A stretch of 64,000 bases of DNA from Eremophila alpestris peregrina (lineage: Eukaryota; Chordata; Aves; Passeriformes; Alaudidae), in NCBI GenBank assembly GCA_009792885.1, contig WMCF01000067.1, forward strand, positions 3,897,461-3,961,460, given 5' to 3'. A model generated the notes under the pieces. The model was given only the letters and a program-made list of their open reading frames with translations. It made no database searches and had not been told where the DNA came from. Positions 11,301-26,300 of this stretch are shown one piece after another; position 1 is the stretch's first letter; every line of letters starts with the position of its first letter. The translations under genes were made by a program, and so were the position numbers.

Positions 11301-14300
11301 AGAGCCAGCTCCCAGCTGGGAAACACAAAGTGGTTGGAGAGACCTATCGATCAAAACCAGGGGGAGATGTGCTGTTCCAAGCAATGAATAACCAAGGTGT
11401 GCAAGGGAACCAGAAGATGTATTCCCACCAGCTGCCCACTGTCTCAGCCTCAAACCCAAACAGTGCCCAAAGGGGCCAGCCAGGAAGGCAGATGCAGCCC
11501 AAACATTTCTGTCAGCAGGACATGGGGTAGCTGCTCCTTCTGCAAAATAATTCATGGGGTGCTGGTGACCTGGATCATCCTGCATCAGCAGTGGCTTTTG
11601 AACACTTTGTCAGACAAATGGGGAAGCCAGAAGGAATCATTCTTTTTAAAAAGGTCTTCAAAAGGCAACAAGAATTCCCATCCTGAACCTGGGATTTGGA
11701 GCAATCAGAAGTCTTTGTGTAGACTGAGGGAAGAGGGAAGCACAATGGATGTGTCTACATGGTCTTCCCTTCCTTTGCAGGGTTCAATGTAATGGAGGTG
11801 GGGAACCATGAAGAAGACAGTCACAGCAATTCCCTGGTCTCCAAGATCTTAGGGGCAGGAGAACATCAGTCTGTTGTGAAGGAAGTGTCCCATGGGAACA
11901 TCTGCAGAATGCTGTCCCCTACACCTCCCAGCACAGGGCCTTCTATTGACCTCTACACAGCTCTGATAAACAGCTTTCCTCTTCAAACTCCGGGGCAAAA
12001 GAAACCTTATTGTGAAAGCCAATGCTGAGGACAGGCTTTAGGAGTGGAAACCACCAGTGGTTCCTGCAACAACTAAGGAGGACCGGGAGGAGAAGAGTCC
12101 AAACCACAGGGTGGGTATAGCAGAAGGAAGCAGGAGGAAATGGTCAGCTTGGGACTATCCTCAACTAGAAGAACCACCCCCCAAAAATAAAGAGAAAAAC
12201 ACTCCAGTGGCCTCTCACAGACAAGGAGCCAAGCAGCAGGGGACACACTGGCTGACCTCCACCACCCAGTGCTTCCCAGTACCTGTGGCTCTTGGCATGG
12301 AATGCCATCCTGGTACCCACACACCATCTCTGGGAAACCCTCCTGGGTGGCAGAACAGCACAGTGCTCAGCAGGGATCCCCAGTGCTGCCCACCAAGCCC
12401 AGGTAGCCACTGTCCCTTGCAGCCACCATAGCACACAGAGCGTGGGGGCCTGTCATGGAGTAGGGATTATGCACCTTGCTCAGGGTGTTTCCTTTGAACA
12501 GCCTCCTCAGATGTTCAATTAAAGCAACCTGACGTTTCCTTTCTAATTAGGGTTGGAATAAAGAGATAAAAGGCTCTCATATGGAAAAGCTGCAGGAGAA
12601 TATACCCACAGCAGCTTTCCGCAGCACAGGTGGTGCCTTGGCACAAACCGACCCCTTTAGGCAATTTTGACCAAGGTTTCAGCACACTCTGAGCTGTATC
12701 CAGAGTGCAAAGGTCCCTGGGTGCCAGTTGGAGCCCCATCCCTGCAGCAGGTGTTTACCCAAGGTGTGCAGGTACCAGGGGGTGGAGGGTGAGCACTGGG
12801 GATCCCCAGGGTGATGCAGTGAGCCCCATACCTCTTCAAGCCCAATGCACACATCTAACCGCTCCATTCTGGAGCAACATGGGCAAGTGGGCCACCCTCA
12901 GGGAGGGAGAAGGGATGGGGTACATTGGAGATGGGACAGGGGGACAGTGAGACGATGTCTGCAGAGCTGGAGCTGGCTTCTGTCCTGAGCTCCCTCCTGA
13001 TTGATGCCTGGATGCTGCTGCCAAAGGGTTTGACAGCTGAGCTGGGTAGCCCTTTGCTTCCCTGGTTTCCCTCTCCTTATCCTTAGTATCAGACAGCACT
13101 TGGAGAAACCCCTCTGGTTACAGCATGAGGATGTTCTGTGGCCACTGTTTTCGGTCTGGGATGGACAAAGGCAACAGAAGAACAAATAGCAGCAAATATT
13201 TTTGGGATAAATTCATGGTGCACTGACTTTCTGGTCTAAACAGCCAGCATGGCTCCAGAACAGCTGAGACAACACATCCCAACTGCCAACACATCTCAAG
13301 AATACATTCCCAGGTAGGCTCCCAAGCTGGGGGAGACCTGGCTTTCACTACAGATGTAACAAAGTTCCTGAGTTCCTTCAAACCTTTCCACGTTGTGATA
13401 GGCAGAAAAGTTTTAGAGCTCAATTTGTCAAACCAGAAGCAGAAACAGTGATGCTTGAGCACTCTGTCCAGCACTGGTCACAAATCATTAATCTGGTGAT
13501 GAGATGGGAAGGAATTATTTTATAGGAATCACCATCAGAAGCCATCATCTGCTCACAAAGATTATGAGGACAAAGGGCAGAGACACCAGGTCCAAGGACC
13601 AGTTTAACTTGTACAATCAGAACATCATTTCTCCAGGGCCTTGTATAAGTGTCCCACAAGCTCTGTGTGCAGAGGTGAACAAAACCAATTGACAGAAGCT
13701 CTGGCAGAACTGTTTTCCAGCCTAGCAGAGTAATCTCAGATGAACACCTGTGTAGGAACATGGACAAGAGAAACACTTACTTGGTATAAAATGCCACAAA
13801 CTTCAGTTCATCTAAATCTCCCTGAATGACAACATCATCAAATCCTTCCCCATGGCCTGGAAAGCAAAGAAGGAGTGGATTCAGCAATTCCTCCAGATCC
13901 AGCTCTAAGACAGGGACTACATGGAGAACGTCCAGCAGTGACCAAGAGACCAGCACCAGGAGGTACAGGTACCAAAAACCACAGAATCACAGGAGAGGTT
14001 TGGATTGGAAAAGGCCTTGAAAAGCATCTTGTTCCCACCCTCTACCATGGGCAGGGACACATTCCACTACCCCAGGTTGGTCCAAGCTCTGCCCAACCTG
14101 GTCTTAAACACTTCCAGGGATGGGGCAGCCACAGCTTCTCTGGGCAACCTGTGCTAGGGCCCCATCACCCTCACAGGGAAGAACTTCTTCCCAATATCTA
14201 ATTTAAGTCAATCCTCCATCCTGTTTAGAGAAGTGCACTTCATAGCAGATGGGTTTCAGAGGAAGCACTGAACCCCCTCAGAAGCCAGGCAGGGAAGCAG

Positions 14301-17300
14301 CCCTGTGGCAGAGGTCGGAGGGGAGGGTTCACTGTGAAGGAGGTGACCCTGGCTTCTCTATCCCAGGACACTTCCACCAGCACAAACTCTCAGCAGCCCC
14401 AGGGAGCCCCTTACCTGCATATCGGATGCTTTTCCCAAACATGGCTGTCCACAGGTAGGGGACAGTGTTGATCTCCGTGCCATGGGCCAGCATGTTCAGC
14501 GCAGCAATGCGGCCTGCAAGAGAGCACAGAGATGGGGGAACTGCCACTCCAGGGCGATATATCCAAAGCTCCATACTTTGCTCTTGGGTCCCAGCACCAA
14601 CACCAGCAGTCACAGAGTACAGGGAAATCAAGAACTGCTGCTGAGAAAACTCACACAGCAACAAAGACAAAGCAGGAAGCACACAAAGATGGGCTCAGAC
14701 TCCTTCCCATGGGTGCAGCTCCTACTTGTCACCTCCACTGCCATGAGCCATGTACCCATGAGAGTCTTTCCCCCCAACTTGTGCAACAGAGTGTGCTGAG
14801 CTCCCAACTGAGTGTGCTGAGATGGGGATGGGATGGACAAACCCTTGGAGGGCATGGAGACTGTTGGGGTATGGTCCCTGCTGCAGAAGCATATCTGGAC
14901 ATGGGGGAGGTGTCCAAAGGCTGGATTTGGAGCTGTGGTTCCAAAACCTCTCACCCAGGGCACAGAAAACCTCTGTGTGGGACTATGGCCATGAGGGCAG
15001 CCCATCACACCAGGGTTTCCAGGCTGACTAGAGGTGAGAAGGATCAGAGCTCTGCTGAACACTCCTGAGCCAGCCTGGCAGTGTGGGAAGCCCAGCTGGG
15101 AACCTGAGCCCAGGCTGGCATTAGGATGTGAGCTCCTAAATGTCCCAGGGCAAGGAGTAGAGCAGGCTCCCACAGCAATGCCAAGGAGCAAAGGGAATAT
15201 GGGAAAGCCTGTCCCTGGGCTCCTCTGTACTTTTGATGAGGCATTATTAAGCAAAGCTTGGCAAGAATGATGACAGATGAAGGCACAACAGGCAGCATAA
15301 GATACACATATTTCAAAATGTTCAATACAATCCCCCAGTCTCTCTGTTAGCAGTTGTCTCATTCTTGCACTGGAGGGTTTGGAAATTTCCTGAGAATCTG
15401 GAAAACACTCTTTTCTGCAAAGTACCTACCATGCATGTGGGCCATCTGCCAGTGGGGGACATTCACCTTCTTGTTATTCCTCAACGCCAATGGAAATGTG
15501 ACAGCATCTCCAGCAGCAAAGACCCCTGGGATGTTGGTCTGCATCATCTGCAGGAGGGAACAGAGGTGGGCATTAGTGGGGTTTGCACCCCACAGGAACA
15601 GAAACTCTAGAGCTGGAGTGGTCCAGTGCTGCCACGGTCCCTCAGGACACAGAGAAAACATCTGCTTGGCTGTGGGACCCCCAGGGGAGATTTCATTCAG
15701 CCTTCTTCACTTTCAGATGAGAACACACATGCAGGAACCTACAGTATCCCTCAGTCATTGGGTTACCCAGTAAAAAGACACATGGACTGGTGTCCTGGAG
15801 CCCCTCTCAGAAGTCTGGGGCTTGTTGGTGTTTGCAGATAGAGCCCAGCTTATTGCAGGAATGAGCACTGCATGGCACTGAGGCCCAGCCTCCCAACAAG
15901 CTCCTTTGCCCAAGGCACCAACACCCATCAGCTCCAACACTGCTCCCATTGTAGTCACTGGTGGTGGGGAGAAAGGATGAGATCCTTTAGGATCCTTGGA
16001 AAGATGGATCTATCTCAATTCCCCCCCCCTAAATATCTGTACCATTCCAGGACAGCTCAGAGCCAGAACCAAGCCAGAGCATCCAGATCTGGGGTTTGCA
16101 CACCAGAGCATCCAGATCTGGGGTTTGCAGTGGGGTGTGCCAGGCACTCCTGGGGATGCTCCCAGAATCTCAGCATCTCACAAAATATCCTGAGATGAAA
16201 GGCAACCACAAGGGTCATCAAGTTCAATTCCTGGCCCTGCACAGGCCAACCCAAAGAATTCAAAAATTCCAATTCTGCCAATCTTGGCAGATAAAAGGCA
16301 ACAAAAAGCCCCAGTGGCAGCAGTTTGGAGCTCCAGGGAAGCTCATCCATCAGAAGAGCTGGCCCAGCTCCTCCTGCTCTTCCTCCCACAGGGGCTGCCC
16401 CTGGGCTCACCTTGTTGACCATGATGAAGCCTTTAGAGTCAATGTTGATGCCACTCTGCTTGAGGAAGCCCGTCGCTGGGACTGCACCTGGGGGGGAAGC
16501 CAAAGGCTGCTGCTGCAGTGTCCAGTGTTCCACAGCCCTGGGGGCTGATCCTGAGGCCTTTCCTCCTGCCAGGACAGCAGGGCTCTGGGAGTGTGGAGCA
16601 GGGTCAGATACCCTACAGAGCCCCGACTGCGTCAGCCTCTGGCCCCTCAGGATCCCTATCCTGCCCATCAGTGTAACCTGCCCACCGGCCTTTTCTAGTG
16701 CTTGGAGATAATTTTCAATTTAATTCTCTTTTCTAGATATTTTGAAAAAAATTATATTTAAAAGGGAACCTTCAAGTTTCCAGCTAGGACTCCTCAGCCT
16801 CCCCCCAGTCTGTACATTTCCTTCACCCTCCTTCTCCTTTTTTCACCCTTTTTTTTACCATCAGCCTTTTCACAAATCAGAGTAGTCAAGAAAAACAACA
16901 AAACTAGAATTAAATTAATTCTGTGATTTTTCCAGTCCACAGCATTTTGAAGAGGGAAGGAAAGGGAATTTCTCCCTGCCAAGTGTAAAGGAGAAAAATA
17001 TCATATTCTATGAGGTATTTTCTTTTATTTTATAGTATTGGATAAATTTTTGATTGCTGTAAGCAGCAATTAAAAAGAAAAAAAACCCCATATGTAAAAA
17101 ATCAGTTTGTGGAAGCTTTAATAAAAAACTACTTGAGAGGATGAAACTGCTTTAAATGTTTTTTTTCCTGTAAAAAAAAATATTACTTCTGAAATATATT
17201 TTCAGATGCATTTTGTGGTGAGGGCTCTAGAAATGCCTTTTTTAGATATGCAGATTCGTGTGGCAGTCCAGCAGGGCTGGCAGACCACTGCTAGTACCCC

Positions 17301-20300
17301 TGGCCACCCAGCCCAAGGCACCTCCTGCTACCATGTCCCCTCCAACTTCTTCTCTGCCCTCCCTCCTTGGCTGTGCACCCACACAACCCTTACCAACACC
17401 CACGACACAGACATCAGCACGCAGGACCTTCCCACTCTTCAGCACAACCTCCTTCAGCTGCAGGAGACACAGGGGGCAGAGGGCACATTAGAGTTATTTT
17501 AGGGACAAAATCCCTGGGTAGCAGCAGGAAGCCAAACTGGCAGCTCATGTCGTTTGTGAAATGCAAATTGACAGTAATTCCTTAGAAAAGCAGCAGGAGG
17601 TGAGTGGGAGCAATGAAGCCACCCCACACACCACACTGGCATACGTTTGCTCCTGGGGGCCAAATCCAGTAACATGAATTTCAGGGGATAGAAAAGAGGG
17701 GAGAGAAAACCCCACTAGGGAAGGGAATGGCAGCCCTGGAGGATGCCACAGCAGTTCCCCCAGGGAGCCCCTGCCCACCACTTACCTTCCCCTCCTGCTC
17801 CCGCAGCTCCGACACCTCTGTCTGCATGTAGAACTTCACCCTGTTGTTCTCAAACATCTGGAGGGGGGACAAGGGACAGAGCAGGGGACATCATGACCCT
17901 GAACCACCCTGGTCCTGATGTCCTGCTGTCCCCAGCACTGCCTTGCCCACCCTGCAGATTGTCTCAATCTGCACTGCTAAGCGGGTCAGCATCCCCACAT
18001 CCCCAACACAGCTCTAGAAGGAGCTCCATAGCACATGGACCATGACAGGGAAAACACAGCCCATTCTCACTGACTGTTGCCATCACAGCTTTGTCAATAA
18101 ATGAGAAGTGAATTTATTAGTGCAATAAGTGAAACAAGCAAAACCTGCTCTGTTAACAACCCACCCAGATGGGAAAGCAAGGTCACCTTCATGAGAGCAC
18201 GGCCAACCCTCTCCCCAAAGAACTTCTTGAAGGGGACATGCTCCAGCTCCACCAGGGACACCGAGTGGGCCCTCTCCGCAAGGTAGGCGGCCACCTCCAT
18301 CCCTGAGGAAGAGAAACGGGTCCAAACAGCCACCCTAACCCACCCAGCACTGCCCTGTATCCCTGGCTGCAGATAAGGAGCAGCCTCACCCACTCCTACT
18401 GGGGAGGCTGGAGCTGCACTCCTGGGAGAACTGGGCAGCCACCAAACCTGATCACACTATGGACTACACCAATTCAGGTGTAGGTTTTAAAGACCAAAGG
18501 GAGGAACTAGCCATGAAATTCCAAAGTGCCCTGGGAAAAACACAGAACAAGGGACCTCAACCTCTTCCTATGGCTGGGACAACCTCAGTAGCTGTTTTCT
18601 CCCATCAGAATTTTGGTGCTGGGAATTGCATGGGAACCTCCACGAAGACATTTTCTGTCTGTGGGAGTTTTTTGGAAAGGAAGGTTTTTGATGACCTGCA
18701 GTTTGCAATTGGCCCCCCACACCACATGCTTTTCTGTAGATCATATTGATTCAACCATTAAAATAAGTTTATCTTTTATAAAAGAAGAAAAATACATAAT
18801 TAACATTTTAAAATAAATTCCCTGATAAATTATCATTTATGTTTAAGGCTTGCAGGACTCACTCTTATTTTGTTAGGACCCACAATAATTTTGTTGGAAC
18901 CATATCAAGCAAAAAGGAGAGCCATCAAAGAAACGACAAGATTTTTCCTGTGCGTTTAAAATTCATCACACTGCTAAAATGTAGAAGAGAGTAAGGCCAC
19001 AGGCTCCCACCCACCAACAAGACTGTCCTGACTAAAGCCAACTCTAGACACATCCAATTTGGAGGACAACATCTGTGTCCATGCCAGCTCAGTCTCTTTG
19101 AAAAATCGATTTCTTTGGCATGGAAATGTCCTTACACACACCTGGGGCTGGAGGTCGGACTATCCCAGGTCCAATATCATGGGGGTGTTACCTCTAACTG
19201 GGCAGTGACAAACTGGGCAAGGGGACTTTACTCATCTGCAGGCAGAGATGGAGAGCTGGGACAGGAAAATGGGCCAGGCAAGTACTCACCCAGGAAGGAT
19301 GCTCCCACGATCACCACATTCTTGCTCGTGGCCAGCTTCACCACACGATTGGCATCTTCAGGCGTCCGGATGTTGAAAACGTTTTCCATCTCCTTGCCTT
19401 TGCAGCTGAGAGTTTTGGGCCTGAAAAACACTGAGGGTGATACAGCTGCTTTTCTCAACTTTGTGTGGTTCAGTGCCCAGTCAGGACTGCAGACACCCCT
19501 TCCAGGGCTCCAAGAACATTCCCAACATTCCTTTTTTCACCTTTCCCTGGGCTGGAGACATAACATGAAAAAACCCAGATGCCTGTGGCCAGTGGTGGAG
19601 CAGGGGATGCTGAGCAGCCACCCCAGACTCCATCGTGGACTGGTATACCCACAGGTCCAGGGGAGCTCCTTCCTGGGGCAGTGCAGCCAGCATAAGACAG
19701 GCATTGCTTTACAAGCCTATGCTCAATTACTGGCATGTCATAACATTTTTAGAAGCTTAACAGGACACAGAAAACTCACTCTGTCCTCCAGCAGTGCTTT
19801 GGAGCCAGATATTGAAAGTTTGATAAGGCTCTGCAGATGCATTCTACTTTCCCATGGGCATGCTGCTGATGCTGTAGCAGCTTAACTGTGCCCTCCCCAG
19901 GCACTTACTGGACCCCATATATTTTTAAATATCTGACCCCTGCATACCTGACTCACATCTGGAAACAGGATAGAAGATCCTAAATAATTTAGGTTAAATA
20001 ATAAACCCTAAAAAGTATTTACCCTGTGTACCTGGAACTTGTGCATGAAGATTTTGGATTTATTGCCAAAGGCTTAATCCTCTTTTGAACCTAATTGGGT
20101 GGCTGGTGCAAATGGCTTTTTGGCTGTGATGCTGTACACCCTAATACAGCTATTCACACCTTGTGGCACTGGCTATTACTGGTGGCACTTTGGTTTCCAG
20201 TGTGAGTCCCTGCTTTGGCTGCTCTACAGCATCCCTTCCCCAGACAATATATTATGCAGGGGCTGCATTTCTCTTACTTAATTTTATGGCTTGATGTAAG

Positions 20301-23300
20301 GAACACAAGGAAGGAGAGCCAGGATGCCTCATCTTCAGCTTAAACTGCAATTTTGACAAACCTCCAATTGAAAACAAACGGATCTGCTACTTCCAGGGAA
20401 CAGGTGAATCACAACAGCAATCTGGGGTGACGCTCAGCCCCCCAGCACATCAATACCACTTTTCCCTATGGCTGGACCAGGTTCAGTCCTGAAAATTCCT
20501 ATCCTGGGGCCAAGGTTCCCAAATAGTCTGTTAGAATGAGGCAACAGCAACACCTTATTAAGGCTGCAACAGCAAAGTGCTAAGCCTTAATTACTGAGAA
20601 AGATCTTAAAAGCAGATCTTGGCAGAAAATGAAAGATGGAAATTCAGAGGGATGAATTATCTGTTTGTCAGGGTTGAGTGTTATCAAGGAGTAAAAAGAA
20701 GAGTAATGTGGCAAAAATGCCCTCTAAAAAAATAAGGATGCTTCCACTTTAGAGCTTTTGTTAAAGAAAATATGTTCAAGGTCCTGGTGCCACCCCTGGA
20801 AGTGTCCAAGGCTGGGTGCAACTTGGTCTAGTGGAAAATGTTCCCTGTCCACAGCAGGGGTGGGTCTGGATGAATTTTAAGATCCCTTCCAACAGAAACT
20901 ATTCTGTGATTCTGTGATTCTATAATATATCATGTAGATATATATGAAATAGATAGATGGTGATATAGAGATGTAGATACATACAGACCTTTATAATCGC
21001 TTTTGTGTTCCTTGACTTCTCCATACTCCAACAAATTTAGTGTTCAAATTCACCTGCCACATTTCACCCCCTATCCCCAGGCACAAGGTCCTCATATTCT
21101 CAGATTAAACAGTTTCTCTTGATCTTTAAGATGTTTGTCTGAAGCTTACATGTTTCCCGTTGCTATCAGCAGCTTGTTGTATTCCATCTTAAACCCATCC
21201 TTGAACACAGCTATCTTGCTCTTGACATCCACAGCCGCCACCTAAAATCATTCCTAAATAATGTTAAAGGAAGAAATCCCAGATTTTCACAGAGGTCCCA
21301 GCCCAATCAACTTGTCTGTCAGGTTTTAGTCCTCCATGTTAGTTTGAGTTAGTTAGTCAGTTAGTTGCTTTTAGTTAGTCTGTTAGTTTTAGTCCCCGCC
21401 CTTGTCCACAGCTTGACCAATCCACATCTTAAATATTCCTAGTTGCCTTTTAACAAATCCTTGAAGGTCTCCCAATATAAATAAAATAACAGAGAGAAAT
21501 ATTTAAGCTATCATTGTCTGCACTGTTTGAAGGCTGATTATCCTTATCAGATGGCACCTGATCCCCAGATCCGCATGAGGAATGGCAGATAACACATGAT
21601 AGTCACGGCCAGGGTGCCCTTCCTGCCACAGAAGCATTGCATTAGCTGTACTTTGAACAACCACAGGCAACCTGCACTCTGGGGCAAAAAGAGGACTGGG
21701 GGAGACCCAACATTCACACAGTGGCATCCAGTGAGCCAAGAACAGAGGCAGCAGCCACATTCCCTAATACTGCCTTTGCATACCAGCACTTTCCTTCAGG
21801 CACACACAGGACTCTCCTTACCTGCATTTCAGTCAGGACTTCAATGTCGTAGGTGCAGAAGAACTCCTTGGGGCGCAGGGCAATCTGCTCAGGGTGGGAA
21901 TCCATTGACTGCAAAAAAAGCAATTTTTCTGTCAGCTGCTGTGGGTTGAACAGGTGAGTGAGGAAACAGCTGCTACCAGCACAAGTCAGTACTTGTTGCA
22001 TAGATTAAGGGAATGGCTCTACAGGGCTGGAATGAAAGCCTGTTCAAGTAGGAGTCATCACAAGAGGCTGGTCTGGGCTCTGGTGTCTTCTCTGCCTGTT
22101 TGGCGTGGGGCTGGTGCTGAGTGCCCGAGGCAGGACCACATCAAGTGCTCTGGCGTGTCAGCAAAGCAAACATAACTGCAGCCCCTCTCAGCACAGGTTC
22201 ATAGGAGCAAGAGAAAAGCCTCATTTTACAACACAGGTGGTGAGGCCCTGGAAGAGGTTGCTCAGGAAAGCCGTAGCTGGCCCAAACCTGAAAGTGCTGC
22301 ACTGGAGCAGAACCTGGTCCAGTAAAAGAAGTCCCTGCCCACAGCAGGGGGGTGGCACAGGATGACCTTTAGAAGTCCCTTCCAACTCAAACCACTCTAT
22401 GATTATTTGGAAAACTGGAAAACAGCTAGTTATCAGGGCAAATGGAAGCTAGAAGAGCAGTAAGAACAAGCAGCATTAACACACAAGGATACACTTTTAA
22501 AAGCACCCCAAGTCATGCTGCACAAGTACATCGAATGCGGAAGCAAGGGGGTGGCGCCCATATTTGCACATCTTCAACTGCAAGATAAAGGTTCTTGTTT
22601 TTCCCAGCCTCCCCTGGTCACTGGGGTAAGACGTACATCTTCTTTACACACAGGGTTGAGGCCAAGCTCAATTGTCCTCCTGACTCTGTGGACACAAGCT
22701 CAGACTCAGGCTGAGGACAAGCTGAGTATCAAGTGACCTATTGGGTGTGCGGGCTGCTCCCTGCTCATGTACCCCTCCCTGCCTGCAGCATAGCAGGAAC
22801 AGGCACAGATTCCATCGTCAAGCTCTGCTATAGATCAGCACAGTGCTCAGCAGCAGCATCTACTCATGCCACACAGGGATGATATTTGATCTTGACCCAG
22901 GAGCAACATGGGATGCAGGAATCAAGGGCTTTCCTATTTGCCCATGGAGATGGATGTGCAAGATCTTTCTCCCCAGAGGTGGCCTGGTCAGGGGCTGGAA
23001 TGAGCCCAACAAGCCCTTACTCTGACTTCAGACAAGGAAGAGAGAGACTGTCTCTCAGGGGAGACTGGTGTCACAGGACTCGAGGCAGGGTCATACAGGT
23101 TTTACTGCGAATTCTTTGAATACTCCACATTTATAGAGAGAAGCACCTGACTCCTCTGTGACAGTGTGCAGGGAGGGCAAAGCAGAACAGTGCACAACCA
23201 TGACGGCTTTTGCTGCTGTTTGGTGCTCTGGAGATCGTAACAGATGTGGCAACACACAGGGAGTAGGCCATGGTCCAAAGGGGACGAAGGGAATTAGTAC

Positions 23301-26300
23301 AGCAGAACTTAGAAACAGACTGATAACACATTCAGCAGGGCAGAGGAAAGGCAGTGTTGCAGCTTCAGGGAACAAGAGTTCTGCTGCTTACAGAGTTAGC
23401 ACTCCTTCTCCAGTGGCTTGTACAGGTTTAGTCCCACTCACAGCAAGATTAAGAAAAATTCCACTTTTTCTACCCTCTTCCCAAAAATTCAGCCTTCTCT
23501 TCCATGGGCTTTATGCACCTCCCAAGAGCAACTACAGCCAGAGGTGTTTAGTGGACGATTGAACAAACCACGTATAACATCTCTGGAATGTGAAATGTTC
23601 TTACTATTTAAGAGAGAGAAGAAGAAGGCATATACATGCAGATAAGTGTTTGGAAGAGCTGGCTGGCTGGAGAGGGACTCACAGATTCTCCAAGTGCCCA
23701 AGCACAACCCCTATGATGCTTGGATGCAGGTACCAGGCAGATGCTGCTCACCCCAGGCAGGACTCACAGAAGCACAGAAATGGCCTGAATGCTCCCAAAC
23801 AGCCATATGCATGTTTCCCTGTCTTTGCTTCCAGCACCCAAAAAAGGGATTTTCAAAGTTAGATGCTGTGATTGTAATAGTCCCCATGGGTAAGCATTCC
23901 TAACATGAGGATGAACACATAGCTCACCTTATATTATCTCAAGCTCCAAGGTCAAATGCTGTTGCCCAACTTGAGCTGCTGTCTGACATCAAAGAAGGCT
24001 CAATAATCAGCAGCAGCAAAAAAAAAATCCAATTAAATATCATCCTATGTCTATAAAATTGAATGCAAAATGGGATGTGTGCCAGAAAAAGTGACCTTTG
24101 CACTTCCATCAAGTTATCAAGTTGTGATGACAGCTGAGAATCATCATAATTATGGGACAGAGCATCCCTGAGCAGCAAGAAACAGACACTAATAAAAGCC
24201 CTGGTAGACAACACCATTTTTTCACATGCTCCATTTCATGGCCTTAAAGATTTTGATACAGACACACTTTAAGAAGACCCATCCAGGTACAAGCTGGCTA
24301 CGGCAGCTACCATTAGATCTGTGAAGAATCATCATATGAATGACGTAGTGGTTTGGGTTGCAAGGGACTAAAGCCTCATCTCATTTCAATTTGCAGGGAC
24401 ACCTTGCACTATCCCAGGATACTCCAAGCCCCTGTGTCCGACCTGGCCTTGGACACTTCCAGGGATCCAGGGGCAGCCACAGCTTCTCTGGACAACTTAT
24501 GCCAGGGCACCCACACAAGGAAGAATGCCCTTGTTTTTCAGCTGGAGTACTCTTAATTCAGTCTGAACAATTCCTTTTTTGTGTTTCATATTTTTGTCAC
24601 AAAGAGGGAAGAAAATTCAAGGAAACAGAGAGAGGATGAGTGAGGAAACAGAACCCTGCTACTGCAATGAATAATAGCAGGGAAAGGTACTAGAGCAAAT
24701 TTTAAAACTGGGGAGGAATGTGACATACCCAGAGTGATACAAACCTTACTGAGCTTTGGTCTGTCATAGGGCAAGTGTCTGTCCATGGTGCACATCACAA
24801 TCCGGTCGGAGAAACCCTCCTGGCGCAAGGTCTCTGCACAGACCAGCCCAGCTGCCCCTAAGGGAGAAGGAGACCAGTGACAGACGTGTATGTGGCCTTG
24901 GGAGGTCTGTGCCCTTTACTGCTAAACATGCTGGGGATGACTCCAAAACCACCATCTCCATCAGCCCTGGCCTCACTTCACAGCCCTTCCTAACTCAAAC
25001 AGCTCACATGGGAAACTGGTTGGAGCAGATGCACAAGGCTGGAGAAGGGATCCTCTGTCTTTGGACTGTGACATTAATCCTCTTGTCTGTCCCTAAACTG
25101 TCACAAACTCACAAAGAGCACAGCTGAGGAATGTTGCTAATGCCTACACACCTCTCACAAACTCCAGGGCACAAGCAGCTGCTCAGACCCTTGGACTTCT
25201 CTAATCCCCTGATTAGGGTCTGCACACCCTGCTGCTGGTGAATTCATGGCCCAACATGGAGAACAGGGACTCCTGCCTTCTCCATGGTCAAGGTGCTGGT
25301 TGTGTGACTCATTGCAGAGCATTTTCCATGCTAATTCTTTAAGGGTTTTTGTTCACTTGTTTTAATCACAGAAAAAAGGTTAAATCAAACAAAAAGATGC
25401 CTTGGGACTACTGTCCCACTTCAGCCAGGCCACCTGGCTGGCACATCCCTTTTTCCCTGACTGAACTGATGAGACTAGAGAGCTCAGGTGAGAAGTCTGG
25501 AGTCTCTTCTCAGTCAAGGAAGCCTCACTCCATGATAAGTGCTTTTAGAGCCACAGATTCTGTAACACCACTGAGAGAGGATGGACCTGGACCATATCAC
25601 AGTTTGGTCCATTAACAAGGCACTCCCACTGATGGAGCTGGGGGACAGTGGAAGAAGAGACAGGTGGGTGAACATCCTGTGCATGCTGCCAGGAGCATCC
25701 TGAGCCAGAGCTGACACTGTGCTAATGTCAGGATGACCTCACATGAGGAAGGGATTGCAGTCAATTGCTCCCAGATCTGCTGGGCATGGTTGGATCTTGG
25801 TCCCTGACACAGGGCTGGATGGGCAGTCTTTCCCCAATACTTCTCCACAAATCCAGCTTTGAAATCTCCTTTGGTGTCCACCAGAATAGACTCTGGTTTT
25901 TAACAGACCTGCAAATTTATCTGGTAAAGTCTGAGAAAGTTTCCTCAGCAGTGGCTAATGTTGTCTGTGGAATGACCTCACTGAGGACTGTGATGACTGT
26001 CCAGACCTGCTGCACACGAGGATATTCCAGCTGACCTCAGGGAGCAGCATGGCCCACCCTGGCATTCAGTCAACAAACAGCAAAGGCACAAGGAATGGAA
26101 AAATGTCACCCAGCAGCATGGGAAAAGCTAGTCAAGCTGGTTTTCCCCTCTGCTCAGACTGTGAGATGCACCTTAGATAATCCCAATTTCCACAGCTCAG
26201 GTCTGGTGACTTTGAGATTCAAGTAAAATCAACTCATGTGCCAGGAGCAGATGTTTCCTCCCAGAACCAGGAATAGACGCTCCTGTCCCTCCATTTTACC

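Noticed and set aside
14628..15362. A 244-codon minus-strand frame between AIFM3 exons 15 and 16
   Set aside because: It is intronic, shows no domain, and the two flanking AIFM3 exons splice in phase without it.
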